IMG/VR virus record: IMGVR_UViG_3300017917_001996
Location: 124,001-188,000 of that record
Strand: one strand, 5' to 3'
Source: a virus
DNA: 64,000 bases
Positions 50,701 through 61,400 of the stretch are shown here, piece after piece. Numbering within the stretch: position 1 is the first letter of the stretch; each line of letters starts with the position of its first letter. Below the pieces are notes generated by a model. The model was not told the DNA's origin, ran no database searches, and saw nothing but the letters and a program-made list of their open reading frames with translations. The position numbers and the translations under genes are program-made.

Positions 50701-52476
50701 CCTGCTTACAGTGCTTATTTTGATGGCACTGGAGATTTCTTAACAATGCCGGCAACATCGCCGGCTATATTTGCATTTGGTGCAAACGATTTTACAATTG
50801 AAACATGGGTTTATTTCAATGATGTCACAACATCTCAGAATATATATGAGTCAAGACCCGATGTTGGTGATGGTTTGTATCCTACAATATACATATCTTC
50901 GGGGACAATAAAATTTTATACCAATGGTTCTAACCGTATAACATCTTCCTCTGTTGTTGTTGGTCAGTGGTATCACTTGGCAGTGTCCAAGAACTCAGGT
51001 ACCACAAAAATGTTTTTAAATGGTGCTCAGGTGGGTAGCTCATATGCTGATACAAACACTTATATAAACGGGTCTGCGTATCGTCCTTGCATTGCAACAT
51101 ATAATGGAAGTACAGGATACCTTAACGGATATCTGTCAAATTTAAGAGTGTTAAACGGTACAGGCTTGTACACATCTACATTTACTCCGCCGACTTCACC
51201 GCTAACAGCGATAACAAACACAATTTTATTAACTTGTCAAAGTGCAACATTCGTTGATAATTCAACTAATGCATTTAGCATAATTGTCAATGGCAACAGT
51301 CGCCCAACAACCTTTACGCCATTCACAGTCTCGTACTCAACAAAACAAAGTTACACACCTGAAGTATTTGGTGGTAGTATGTACTTTGATGGTACTGGGG
51401 ATTATTTGAATATTGCCAGCCAGGCAACACTAGCTCCAGGATCAGGTAATTTTACATTAGAATTCTGGATTTATTTAACTGCTACGCCAGGCGTTCTTGC
51501 AGGAATTTATGATAACAGACCAGCAAGCACACAAGGAGCCTATATATTTTTATATCTTAATAGTGATAGAACTGTAAGATTATGGGTAAGTGGTGCTGAT
51601 AGAATTACCAGTTCAGCACTAGCATTAAACACTTGGTATCATCTAGCGGTAGTTAAAAATTCTGGAACTACTACCATGTATTTGAATGGTGTGGTTACTG
51701 GATCAACTTATAGTGATTCTACTACCTATTTACAAAACGGAACCCTTATTGGAGCTAGTTATGGTGGAGGAGCATCAGTATCAAGTTATTTGACTGGTTA
51801 TTTGTGTGATGTAAGAATGACAATAGGAACCGCAGTCTATGCCTCAAACTTTGTAACACAAAATGCTCCACTAACCGCAGTACAAAATTCTGTATTGTTG
51901 TTAAACGGTACTAGTGCTAGCATCTATGATTCCAGCGGCATGAATGCGTTTGAAACTGTAGCTGATGCAAAATTAAGCACAAGTGTTGTTAAGTACGGAA
52001 ATACCAGTATGTATTTTGATGGTACTGGGGATTATTTAAGTATACCTTCGTCGCCGAATTTAAACTTAGGTCCGGGCAATTTTACAATAGAAATGTGGGC
52101 ATACAAATCAAATACTACTGATACTTTTTCGCTTTTTCAGAAAAGCAGTAGTTATGAATTAAAATGTGATGCCGGAAGATGGGTATGGCAAATTAATACA
52201 GGAACAAATGTGTTTGTAACTAATGGTAATTTGACTCAGGGCACCTGGAGTCATGTTGCATTAGTAAGAAACGGCGCAACAACTACTCTTTATGTTAACG
52301 GTAGTTCAGCAGCTTCAGGGTCGTCATCTAATCCTACCGATAATACCAGCGCTCTATTGATAGGTACCGGTGCCGTTGCATTTAATGGTTACATTTCTGA
52401 TTTTAGAATTACCAAAGGTGTCGCACGTTACACTGCCAACTTCACCCCACCAACAGCAGCATTCTTTAAGAATTGA
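47752..52476 (+). CDS. TIG/Ig + six LamG-domain adhesin
   Basis: 1574 residues. Residues ~20-105 are an IPT/TIG domain (GDTVTLTGTGFVSGCTILVNG) and ~110-290 two putative-Ig repeats (SLPTGANLNSSTGLISGTSP; TLPTGLTLTGNVISGTPT). Six LamG/concanavalin-like domains of ~210 residues follow, each opening YFDGxGDYLxx and FTxExWxY, with a mid-domain GxWxHxAxxRxGxxxxxxxNG strand and ending NTxLLTCQSxxFxDNSTNxF. Such domains bind sugars or glycoproteins with Ca2+ in eukaryotes; in phages they decorate fibres. No catalytic residues are visible. Repeat starts lie near 48,775, 49,414, 50,038, 50,713, 51,376 and 52,008. Confidence 0.88.
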   Translation: MAQYITANNIEPATLTTLSGPKIQSITYPGNDTAVNVAGGDTVTLTGTGFVSGCTILVNGSAAPSVTFNSSTSVQFTTPALSAGGYVVYLINPDGGTAIAVPGLQYSGVPAWSTAAGTLGTVYETSSINTTVAATGDAPITYTLQSGSLPTGANLNSSTGLISGTSPITANSTTYSFTIRATDGQNQDTDRAFSITINPDVVTWSSPADGTAYSVGVDSAISNVSLVASSAAGNGVQYTANTLPTGLTLTGNVISGTPTVTGNVSTLLTATANVSNRSATRTISWVVNVSGDTNWNYVTTLLSANMAVAPFNDDASTNNFAVTINGDTRPNNFNPYTPGYYSNYFDGNGDYLTVATSASMVASGDFTFAAWVYPTAASPIRGWLFNNAGSGSTASHEIFGVSLSDTLAIGVWYNDFSNIKLGTNSNTVPINRWSYISVVRSGSSVTIYINGVLSSTSTGTRTGNIGSSTVNGTIGAYQVSQYFIGYIADLSWTNDSVITTVPTSPKSSTGTSLLTCQSNRFIDNSTNNFTVTRNGDTRISSFDPFVPNSSYSTYGSTYFDGTGDYLIVNGNSNLALGSGDFTVEGWFYIGTNTSIWRALVIIGNSNDNGIYLSTSNTLTWFESGAQASSATVIPSSWNHFAVSRQGTTLRLFLNGVKSSSDYTTSTNYTRTSVYIGSNGTGGEPYTGYLSDIRVVKGTAVYTSAFTPPTAPLTAIANTSLLTCQTNQPFNNNIFLDNSTNNFLITRAGNTTQGTFSPYGAGWSGNFNGLNSMIDIGFTGVAPTADFTIEMWFYGNSFTAQTGGDTGLTFIGLATDTSGRLNLFVTAAGEIKASMTNNSGTVVINLSSNTGVVNKTTWYHAAFVRNGNNYNIYLNGTSVASTTSATAMTYAQDMLYVGINRPGGSGTSSHPWDGYISNYRYTKSAVYTGNFTPSAVPLQPITNTVLMLLQDSRFVDNSVTRYPVTPTNVTVQRFSPFAGTILPAPAYSAYFDGTGDFLTMPATSPAIFAFGANDFTIETWVYFNDVTTSQNIYESRPDVGDGLYPTIYISSGTIKFYTNGSNRITSSSVVVGQWYHLAVSKNSGTTKMFLNGAQVGSSYADTNTYINGSAYRPCIATYNGSTGYLNGYLSNLRVLNGTGLYTSTFTPPTSPLTAITNTILLTCQSATFVDNSTNAFSIIVNGNSRPTTFTPFTVSYSTKQSYTPEVFGGSMYFDGTGDYLNIASQATLAPGSGNFTLEFWIYLTATPGVLAGIYDNRPASTQGAYIFLYLNSDRTVRLWVSGADRITSSALALNTWYHLAVVKNSGTTTMYLNGVVTGSTYSDSTTYLQNGTLIGASYGGGASVSSYLTGYLCDVRMTIGTAVYASNFVTQNAPLTAVQNSVLLLNGTSASIYDSSGMNAFETVADAKLSTSVVKYGNTSMYFDGTGDYLSIPSSPNLNLGPGNFTIEMWAYKSNTTDTFSLFQKSSSYELKCDAGRWVWQINTGTNVFVTNGNLTQGTWSHVALVRNGATTTLYVNGSSAASGSSSNPTDNTSALLIGTGAVAFNGYISDFRITKGVARYTANFTPPTAAFFKN
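48775..52460 (+). repeat. Six tandem LamG-domain repeats
   Basis: Period about 600-670 bases. Units 2, 5 and 6 share the identical coding stretch TTTGATGGTACTGGGGATTA at the start. Unit 3 has the degenerate entry GNFNGLNSMIDI, and unit 1 is the most divergent in its middle. Confidence 0.85.
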
Positions 52477-52481
52477 CAATA

Positions 52482-52489
52482 GATAAATA
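52482..52489 (+). promoter_or_regulatory. Late promoter GATAAATA
   Basis: Ends 6 bases before the ATG at 52,496; T4-type spacing puts the transcript start at the base just before it. No ribosome site is present in between. Confidence 0.55.
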
Positions 52490-52495
52490 TTGAAT

Positions 52496-55165
52496 ATGGC
52501 ATTAACTAAGATTACCTCATCAGGGCTAACCGGGAACCTAATACTCGGTAATGTAACTATTGCCGGTAGTTTGCGTGACAGTAACGGCGCAGTATTTTCC
52601 AGCGGCATTAGCTCAGGATACACCGGATCTGCTGGTGCAGGTTATACTGGATCTGCTGGTAGTGCTGGATACACCGGATCAGCTGGAACCAATGGATTCA
52701 CTGGTAGTCAAGGTAATGTTGGATTCACCGGTAGTGCTGGAACTAATGGATTCACCGGATCAGCTGGAACTAGTGGATTCACCGGTAGCACTGGTGTAGG
52801 TTACTCAGGTAGTCAAGGCGATGCTGGTTATACTGGTAGTCGTGGTGACACTGGCTTAGGTTTTGCCATTGCTAAGACATATGTTAGTGTTGCTGCATTA
52901 ACCGCAGATACTAGTCCAACCGGAATAGTTGCAGGACAGTTTGCTATTATTGATACAGGTAATGTTGATGATGCAGAAAATTCAAGATTGTATCTTTGGA
53001 ATGGATCAACGTATCAATATGTAAATGATTTATCAGGTGCTATAGGTCTAACTGGGCCGCAGGGCAATGCAGGTTATACAGGTAGTGCGGGTACAGATGG
53101 ATATACTGGTAGTCAGGGTGATTTAGGTTATACTGGTAGTCAGGGTGATTTAGGTTATACTGGTAGTGCAGGCGCTGATGGATATGTTGGTAGTCGGGGC
53201 AATTTAGGCTACACTGGTAGTGCAGGTACAGATGGCTATACTGGTAGTCAAGGCGATTTAGGTTACACAGGTAGTCAAGGTGCACCTGGTGAATATGCAG
53301 GTGTAGGCTATACAGGTAGTCAAGGTGATACAGGCTATGTAGGCAGTCAAGGTGATTTAGGTTATACTGGCAGTCAAGGACTTACTGGTTTTACAGGTAG
53401 CCAAGGTATTCCTGGAGAATATGCAGCCATTGGATACACAGGTAGTCAAGGTGATACAGGCTATGTAGGCAGTCAAGGGGTGCGTGGATACACAGGTAGT
53501 CATGGAGATACTGGCGCAACTGGGCCTCAAGGTGCAACAGGGCCAACAGGTGCAACCGGAGTACAAGGACCAATTGGTGCAACTGGACCAGAAGGCGTTC
53601 AGGGCATTCAAGGTATACAAGGTTACACAGGTAGTCAAGGTGATCCTGGCGAGCAAGGTAATATTGGTTATACAGGTAGCCAAGGTACAGCCGGTACCAA
53701 CGGAGCCGACGGTGCAACTGGTCCTACTGGAGCAACTGGTCCTACTGGTCCAACTGGTTACACGGGTAGCCAAGGAGAAGCAGGTACCAACGGTTACACG
53801 GGTAGCCAAGGAGAAGCAGGTACTAATGGCTATACAGGTAGCCGAGGTACATTTTCTGGAACTACTTCGGATGCAATTATTACCACCAACACTACACCAT
53901 CAACAGGTACTAGCTCAGGTGCACTACAAGTAGCTGGCGGTGCTGGCATTCAAGGAACATTATATGTTGGTCAAGATGCCTATGTCACAGGCAACTTGTA
54001 TGTATCCAATTCTTTTTCTATATCATCACAAACAATTACAGTTACTGATCCGTTATTGTATCTTCAAACTAGCCAAGTTTATCCATACAATTACGACATT
54101 GGTTTTTACAGCCATTTCAGAGGCGGCCCTGCAAATGCCTATGTTCATACAGGTGTTGTACGAGATCATCAGTCTGAAATTTGGGGGTTCTTCAGTAACA
54201 TACACACAGAACCCACAAACAACGGCATAAGCTGGACCGACACTGGACTTATTTGGGACACAATTAAGACCGGTGATCATATTATTGCCAACAATACACC
54301 ATCAACTAGCACAACCACTGGAGCTTTACGTGTTGCTGGTGGCGCCGGAATCGAAGGTAATGTTTACGCAACCGCAGTTTATACATCGGGTTTATTTTAC
54401 CCAAATAGTACCCCATACAGCACAGGCGGAACTGGAGATGGCTACACTGGAAGCCGAGGTGATCTAGGTTATACAGGTAGTCAAGGAAGTCAAGGCAGTG
54501 TAGGTTATACAGGAAGCCAAGGCGACACGGGTAATAGCGGTTATACTGGAAGCCGAGGTGATTCGGGTTATACAGGTAGCCATGGCGATTTGGGTTACAC
54601 AGGTAGTATTGGTTACACAGGTAGCCAAGGTGTACAAGGACTAATTGGTGCTACTGGACCCGAAGGTGTACAAGGTATTCAAGGCGTACAAGGTTACACA
54701 GGTAGTCAAGGTGTTGAAGGTTACACAGGTAGCCGAGGTGCTGAAGGTTATACAGGTAGTCAAGGTATTCCTGGAGAAGCAACGGCCATTGGATACACAG
54801 GTAGTGCTGGTACATCTGGTGTACTTTCCCAAGTTAGAATCGGTAGCAATGAATTTGCTACATCGGGTAATATTACACCAACTTCGGATACTGTAGACCA
54901 ATATAATATATTAGGACTAACTGGAAATATCACAATGTTGCCTCCTAGCGGAACTCCAACTGATGGACAGCGTCTCTTATTAAGATTCAGAGATAATGGA
55001 ACTGCTAGGACAATAACATGGACAACAACTGGAAATGCTAGCTATCGAGCAATTGGTACAACTTTACCGGAAATAACTACAATTAATAAAATAATTTATG
55101 TAGGTTGTGTTTACAATTCTCAAGATACTTTCTGGGATGTAATAGCAGTTACAATTCAATCATAA
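52496..55165 (+). CDS. YTGS collagen-like fibre with fibre-tip domain
   Basis: 889 residues from ATG 52,496; the upstream TTG at 52,490 overlaps the promoter. Module order: base [28 protein letters not shown] triplets; copy 3 of the [16 protein letters not shown] unit; a ~270-residue run of [16 protein letters not shown]-type triplets. Then [18 protein letters not shown] with the [30 protein letters not shown] and EIWGFFSNI domain (also in the 24,902 fibre); [20 protein letters not shown]; the FYPNSTPY hinge; and more triplets. The C-terminal ~100 residues ([35 protein letters not shown]) form a globular tip used by other phage fibres. Confidence 0.88.
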   Translation: MALTKITSSGLTGNLILGNVTIAGSLRDSNGAVFSSGISSGYTGSAGAGYTGSAGSAGYTGSAGTNGFTGSQGNVGFTGSAGTNGFTGSAGTSGFTGSTGVGYSGSQGDAGYTGSRGDTGLGFAIAKTYVSVAALTADTSPTGIVAGQFAIIDTGNVDDAENSRLYLWNGSTYQYVNDLSGAIGLTGPQGNAGYTGSAGTDGYTGSQGDLGYTGSQGDLGYTGSAGADGYVGSRGNLGYTGSAGTDGYTGSQGDLGYTGSQGAPGEYAGVGYTGSQGDTGYVGSQGDLGYTGSQGLTGFTGSQGIPGEYAAIGYTGSQGDTGYVGSQGVRGYTGSHGDTGATGPQGATGPTGATGVQGPIGATGPEGVQGIQGIQGYTGSQGDPGEQGNIGYTGSQGTAGTNGADGATGPTGATGPTGPTGYTGSQGEAGTNGYTGSQGEAGTNGYTGSRGTFSGTTSDAIITTNTTPSTGTSSGALQVAGGAGIQGTLYVGQDAYVTGNLYVSNSFSISSQTITVTDPLLYLQTSQVYPYNYDIGFYSHFRGGPANAYVHTGVVRDHQSEIWGFFSNIHTEPTNNGISWTDTGLIWDTIKTGDHIIANNTPSTSTTTGALRVAGGAGIEGNVYATAVYTSGLFYPNSTPYSTGGTGDGYTGSRGDLGYTGSQGSQGSVGYTGSQGDTGNSGYTGSRGDSGYTGSHGDLGYTGSIGYTGSQGVQGLIGATGPEGVQGIQGVQGYTGSQGVEGYTGSRGAEGYTGSQGIPGEATAIGYTGSAGTSGVLSQVRIGSNEFATSGNITPTSDTVDQYNILGLTGNITMLPPSGTPTDGQRLLLRFRDNGTARTITWTTTGNASYRAIGTTLPEITTINKIIYVGCVYNSQDTFWDVIAVTIQS
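52858..53055 (+). repeat. [16 protein letters not shown] module, copy 3
   Basis: Third copy of the ~200-bp unit of the 41,973 fibre, here in a different gene ~9.3 kb downstream, with [20 protein letters not shown] and [13 protein letters not shown]. Confidence 0.85.
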
Positions 55166-55176
55166 AAGGTTCAATA

Positions 55177-55365
55177 ATGCAAATCAGATTTAGTTACGAA
55201 ACAAAATACGGTACATTCAGCGATGCTCTTAACTTACCTGATGATCATGGGTACACTGATACAGAACTTGAAGCAATGAAAGAACAACGCAGGGATGCCT
55301 GGGTTGCCTATATAGACAGTACTCAAGTTGCTGCTACAACAGAAACAATAATAGAAACGCCATAA
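55177..55365 (+). CDS. Small MQIRFSY protein
   Basis: 62 residues from ATG 55,177 (AAAAGG near 55,163), not from the longer frame opened within the preceding gene. MQIRFSYETKYGTFSDALNL, PDDHGYTDTELEAMKEQRRD and WVAYID recall a small protein frequent beside fibre genes of T4-like aquatic phages. It has a short beta start and an acidic helix. Function unknown; a clamp or assembly helper is possible. Confidence 0.75.
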   Translation: MQIRFSYETKYGTFSDALNLPDDHGYTDTELEAMKEQRRDAWVAYIDSTQVAATTETIIETP

Positions 55366-55373
55366 AAATTAAA

Positions 55374-55381
55374 AGTAAATA
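55374..55381 (+). promoter_or_regulatory. Possible late promoter AGTAAATA
   Basis: Precedes the giant LamG/beta-helix gene by ~32 bases; AGGA near 55,402 may serve as ribosome site. Confidence 0.4.
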
Positions 55382-55412
55382 CTATATTAGAAGTAATCGA
55401 TTAGGATTTTAA

Positions 55413-58400
55413 ATGGCTGATAGATATTGGGTAGGCGGCACAGGAACCTGGAATACATTAAGTACAACCAACTGGAGTGCTACTAGCGGTGGGTCTGGCG
55501 GAGCCAGTGTGCCAACAGCAGCCGATAGTGTTTTCTTTGATCAAGCTACTACGTACACAGTTACAATGACTGGTGCATTAAACTGTTTGGACATAACAGT
55601 AAGTGCAGGCACGGTAACATTTGCAACAGGAACTACCCCTACATTAAGTGTTGCCGGAAATTGGAGTACAATTGCTAACACTGTTTGGAACAGCACAGGT
55701 ACTATTACATTTACATCAAGGACAGCCAGAACAATAAATTCTAATAATATTACTATAGCTGCGCCAGTAATATTTAATGGAATAGATGGTTCATGGACAT
55801 TACAAAATAATTTTATCACATCAAGTACATCAGGAACCACATTAACTAATGGTACTTTGTCTTTAGACACTTATACATTACAAACTTCAGCATTCTCCAG
55901 TAGTAATAGTAATAATAGAACAATTAATTTTAACACAGGCAAGATATCCATAGTAGCCTCTGCTAACGCAACAGTATGGAACACGTCTACTGTCACTAAC
56001 TTTAGTTACAACGGTACTCCAACAGTAGAATTTTCAGGCGGCGGAGTTTCTCCAGTAACTAAAACAATCAACACCGGTGTAATGTCTGAAGCGCAGGCTT
56101 TAGATTTTAGAATAATCGACACCGGAGGCTCACCTAGATACGCATTTACTACTGGAAACACTGTTGGTAATTTAACCATTAACGGTGCTCAAACTATAAA
56201 CAATATTGCAATAACGATTTTAAAATCGTTTACTCATGAAACCACCAACGGAACTACGTCATTTACTGGTGGTGCTAATGCCTGGACCTTTGCTGCTACC
56301 AGTGGCAATCATACAATTAACAATATTTCTGGGTTTTCGTACGCATTCCCTTGGACTTTTGGTAGTGCCTCGAGTACCGCAACCTGGACATTGGCAAATA
56401 ATTTAAATATCTCAACAAGTAATTTAACATTAACCAATGGTACATTAGATTTTAATAGTAAAACATTAACTGCCGGCGGTATCGTTATATTAACAGGAAC
56501 CCCAAGTATTGCTAATACTGGTACAGGCAGCTTTACAACTTCAGTACCAATAACACATACCAGTGGAACTTTTACACTTCCATTTAATGTTACTACAACT
56601 AGTGCATCAGGGTATACACTTACCGCTGGTACATTGGCATTGGGAACTAATACGTTAACTACTACAATATTCTCTAGTAGTAATTCAAATACAAGAACAC
56701 TGAACTTTGGTACAGGTAAAATTATTCTTACTGCCGGAGGAACAGTTACTCTTTGGAATACTGCAACAGTTACAAACTTATCAGTCTCGGGAACTCCTCT
56801 GGTTGAATCGATTGCACCTGGCACTTCGGTGACTAAAACAATTAATACAGGCGCACTGAGCGAAGCCAATGCAATTAGTTTTAGTTTATTAACTGGGGGT
56901 GGTAGCACAGGGGTAACTTATGCATTTACCTCAGGCAATACTGTAAAAGATTTGGTTATTAACGGTTCTGGCCAGATAATCAGTAACATAAGTATTCTCA
57001 TTTACGGTTCTTTTACCCATAGCACTGCAAACGGAACTACTACATTTACCGCTGGTACAAGCGCATGGACATTTGCAGCAACAAGTGGAAACTACAACAT
57101 TAATAACATTGCCGGCTTTACCTACGACTTCCCTTGGACCTTTGGTAGTGCCGCGAGTACAGCCACATGGACATTGGCAAATAATTTAACACTAGGTGCA
57201 ACACGACAATTAACTTTAACCAATGGCACGTTGGATTTTAATAGTAAAACGTTAAGCGCCGCAGGTATTACTATACAAACCGGGTCGCCAACTATTGCCA
57301 ATACAGGTACAGGTAGTTTTACTACAACATTACCGTTTACACATACCAGTGGTACTTTTACATTACCATTTAATGTTACCACAAGCTCAGCAACCGGTTA
57401 TACTTTAACTGCCGGTACTCTAGCATTGGGTACAAATACATTGACTACTCTGGTATTCTCTAGTAGCAACTCAAATTCAAGAACATTAAATTTTGGTAAT
57501 GGTAAAATTGTATTGAACGGATCAGTAACCGCAACTATCTGGAATACCTCCACAGTTACCGGTATGACAGTAACTGGAACATCATTGGTTGAATCTATCG
57601 GTGGAGGATCTGGTGTAACAAAAACCATCACACCAGGCGGACTGAGTGAAGCCAATGCAATTAATTTTAGTTTGTTAAATACTTCTGGTACAGTGACTTA
57701 CACAATTACTGCAGGCGCAGTTAGCAATTTAATAGTTAATGGAGTACAAACTCTAAACAATACTGCATTAACAATTTATGATAATTTTACTCACCTAACA
57801 ACAAACGGTACTACAACTTTCACTGCTGGCACTAATGCCTGGACTTTTGCTGCTACTTCAGGTACACATAATCTAGGATTTATTCAAGGCTTCACTTACG
57901 ACTTTCCGTGGACATTTAACGGCATTGGCGGAACTTGGGTATTGCCCAATAACCTAACCCTCGGTGCTACTCGTGCATTAACACTAACCAATGGTACTGT
58001 TGATTTTAATAGTAAGACCGTTTCTGCCAGCGGTATCACGGTAGTAACTGGATCTGCCACAGCTACTAACTTAACTACTACTCTAAACCTTACTCATACC
58101 AGTGGTACTCTTACACTAGGATCGGCAACTACTGTTAACAACTATACTTTAACCGCTGGTACAATAAATCTTAACTTTGATTTAACTTGTGCTACGTTTT
58201 CTAGCAACAATACAAATACAAGAACTATAGTAATCCCGCCACAATCTGCGTTGACAATTTTTGTAACAGGTAGTAATGCTACCATAGTAGATGTATCAAA
58301 CGCCACTAACTTTTCATTCTCTGGAGTTTTCAAGTTTGCTAGCACCTACACCGGATCAACTGGCACCAGAGTTTTTAACTACGGAAGTAGTGGAATTACA

Positions 58401-61400
58401 AGTTATGCTTTACAAGTTGTTGGAATGGGTGTAAGCGTTAATACTACTGGCGCAACAACAGGTTTTGTAATTCAATCGACATCAACTGACACCGTAACTT
58501 TCACTGGAAGTTATGACGATTTTGATCTTAGCGGATTTGCTGGAACATTGTCAAATACTGCTAGAAGTATCTACGGTAATTTAGTTATTCCAGCCTCGGT
58601 TACACTATCGTCGGGTACTGCTGTTACTACTTTTGCATCTCTAACCGGTCAAAATGCCGCCACTAAAACAATTACAACCAACGGCAAGACTATACCATTT
58701 CCTGTTACCGTTAACAGTGCCGCCAGTGGTTACTCGTTCCAATTAGCCGACAATTTAACTTTAAACACCGCAGTTGCAACTAACATCTTGACATTAACAG
58801 CCGGAACTTTAGATCTTAGTAATCAAGTAGTAACTGCATATGCCTTGAGTTCTAATAACTCAAATGTTAGATCTATTAACTTTGGTGCATCAGGACAAAT
58901 TATTTTAACCGCTAGTGCAGCAACAGTGGTTGATTTTACCACCGCTTCAAATTTTACATACACTGGAATTCCCTATATCTATACTAACTACGCCGGTGCT
59001 ACTGGAACTAGAACGATCAACTTTGGCGGCACTGCTGGCGCAATTACAACAAATGTTTTTGACATTACATCTAACATTTCCGGTCCAGGTTTAGTTATCG
59101 ATCCAACCGCAACTGATACAATAAGTTTAACCGGCGGCTTTGGCGCAGTTAACCTTACCGGAATATCTGCAACCATTGGTAATGCTGCTAGAACTATCTA
59201 TGGTAATTTGACCGTTCCGGCCTCAGGCGGCGCACTAACAGCAGGCACCGCAACAACTACATTATCTTCTGCAGCACTGCCTCGGAACGACAGTTACAGC
59301 ACATACTTCAGCGGAACGTCTAGAGCAACTATACCAAATTCTCCAACTTTTAATTTTGGATCGGACGCTTTTACTATAGAAGCCTGGATTTATCTTACCG
59401 GAGACCTAACAGGCGAAAACCTAATAGTCAGCTTATACGGTTACACCGATAATAGAAGATCTTGGTATTTTGGAACGCGGCTCGGAGTACTTGAATTTAG
59501 GTACGACAATGATGGAACTCTTGCAACATCAGTTAATGGAGCCACTCCGCTTTCTTTAAGAGTATGGTACCATGTAGCTGTGGTAAGGTCAACCGGAGTT
59601 AAAATATATTTAAATGGTGTACTGGATGGATCTCGCGCTACTATGGCATCCACATTGTACAATAACACTGTAGACCCTGTTTTGATAGGTGCAGTAGGAC
59701 CAAACTTAGCTGGACATTTCCCTGGCTATATTTCAAACCTACGGATAGTACGCGGTGTTGAAGTTTACACTGGTAATTTTACAGTACCAACTGGCCCATT
59801 GGGGGTTACACAACCTGCAGATACAAACATTAGCGAAATTACTGGTACACAGACAATTTTATTAACTTGCCGCAAACCTACCTTTGTTGATGATAGTACC
59901 TATGGTTGGTCAATAACACCGGTTTCAACTAGTCAGTCAGTTACCAGCCCATTTGTCTTAATAGCCTCTACTTCTGTGATAACAACTAATGAAAGAACAT
60001 TAGACTTTCCGGTCACAGTTGACCCAACTGCCGCCGGAGCAGTTCAACTTTCGGGTAACCTAACATTAGGCAGTACCAGATCACTTACCTTAACACAAGG
60101 ATCGTTGTTGCTTAACGAGAAATCTTTAACAGCACAAACATTTATTTCTAGTAACTCGAATACAAGATCAATTGATTTTGGTTTAACTGGTCGAATAATT
60201 GTAACAGGCAATGCAGCAACATTAGTCAATTTTACCACCGCAACCAATTTTACTTATTCTGGCGTGCCCTACATCTACAGTAATTACACAGGAGCCACTG
60301 GCACAAGAACTTTTAACTTTGGTGGTACAGCTGGTGCAAGTTCTAGTAATGCTTTTGATGTTACAACCAGCACTGCTGGCACAGGATTAATTATTGGGTC
60401 TACTGCTACCGATACTGTGGCACTAACTGGTGTGTTTGACAATGTTGATCTAACAGGGCTAACTTCTGTGCTCAGCAATACTGCGAGAACTGTTTACGGC
60501 AATTTAACAATTCCGGCAACAGGAGGAACATTAACAGCCGGTGCAGCAGCAACTACGCTATCATCAATATCTCTTCCTAACATTAACGGATACAGTGTTT
60601 ATTTTAATGGACTGTCATACCTTCAAGTAGAACATGACTCTTCGTTAGAATTTGGCACGGGTGCATTTACAGCAGAAGCTTGGATTTTTATCAACTTAGT
60701 AGGAAGCCCTCAAACCATTTTTAATAAAGCACCAGACTCAACACCACAGTCAGGTTGGCTCTTACAAGTATCTAGGGCAATGACACTTATTACTCGAGTC
60801 GGAGCCATACCTTACGCTAGTGGAATTTCGTTATCTTTATTTACTTGGTATCATGTTGCATTAATAAGAGACAATGCTGGTAATGTGTATCTAAGCGTAA
60901 ACGGAGCAGTTTCGCAAGTGGGGGTATCGAGTGCTAACTTGAGTCAAGTTACTCCGTTGAGAGTCGGAACAGCCATTTCTAGTGGTGCAGAGTTCCGTGG
61001 TTACATCAGCAACGCAAGACTTGTTAAAGGTGTGGCTCTCTATACTTCAAACTTTACACCTAGTACATCTCCACTGACGGCCTCAGCCGAAACAGTCTTC
61101 TTAGGATTACAAAATATCACGTTTGTTGATAATAGCACCTATGCAAAGACAATAAATGTAATTTCAGGAGCAGTTACTTCGACAAGCTCTCCTTTTCCAC
61201 TTTCTGAAATTAGTACCTCGTTGATAACTACAAACGGTCGCACACTAGATTTTCCGATTATTGTTGGTGATCCTGCAAATACCACTAACGTTGTTAAACT
61301 AGCAGGCAATCTTACACTAGGATCTACTAGGGCCCTAACGTTTAGTTACGGAACGTTAAATCTCAATGACTCTGTACTGACAGCTAGTGCATTTAGTTCA

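Noticed and set aside
55105-55176. Longer N-terminus for the MQIRFSY protein
   Set aside because: It would overlap the preceding fibre's coding region in another frame and has no ribosome site; ATG 55,177 follows AAAAGG and matches the conserved start.
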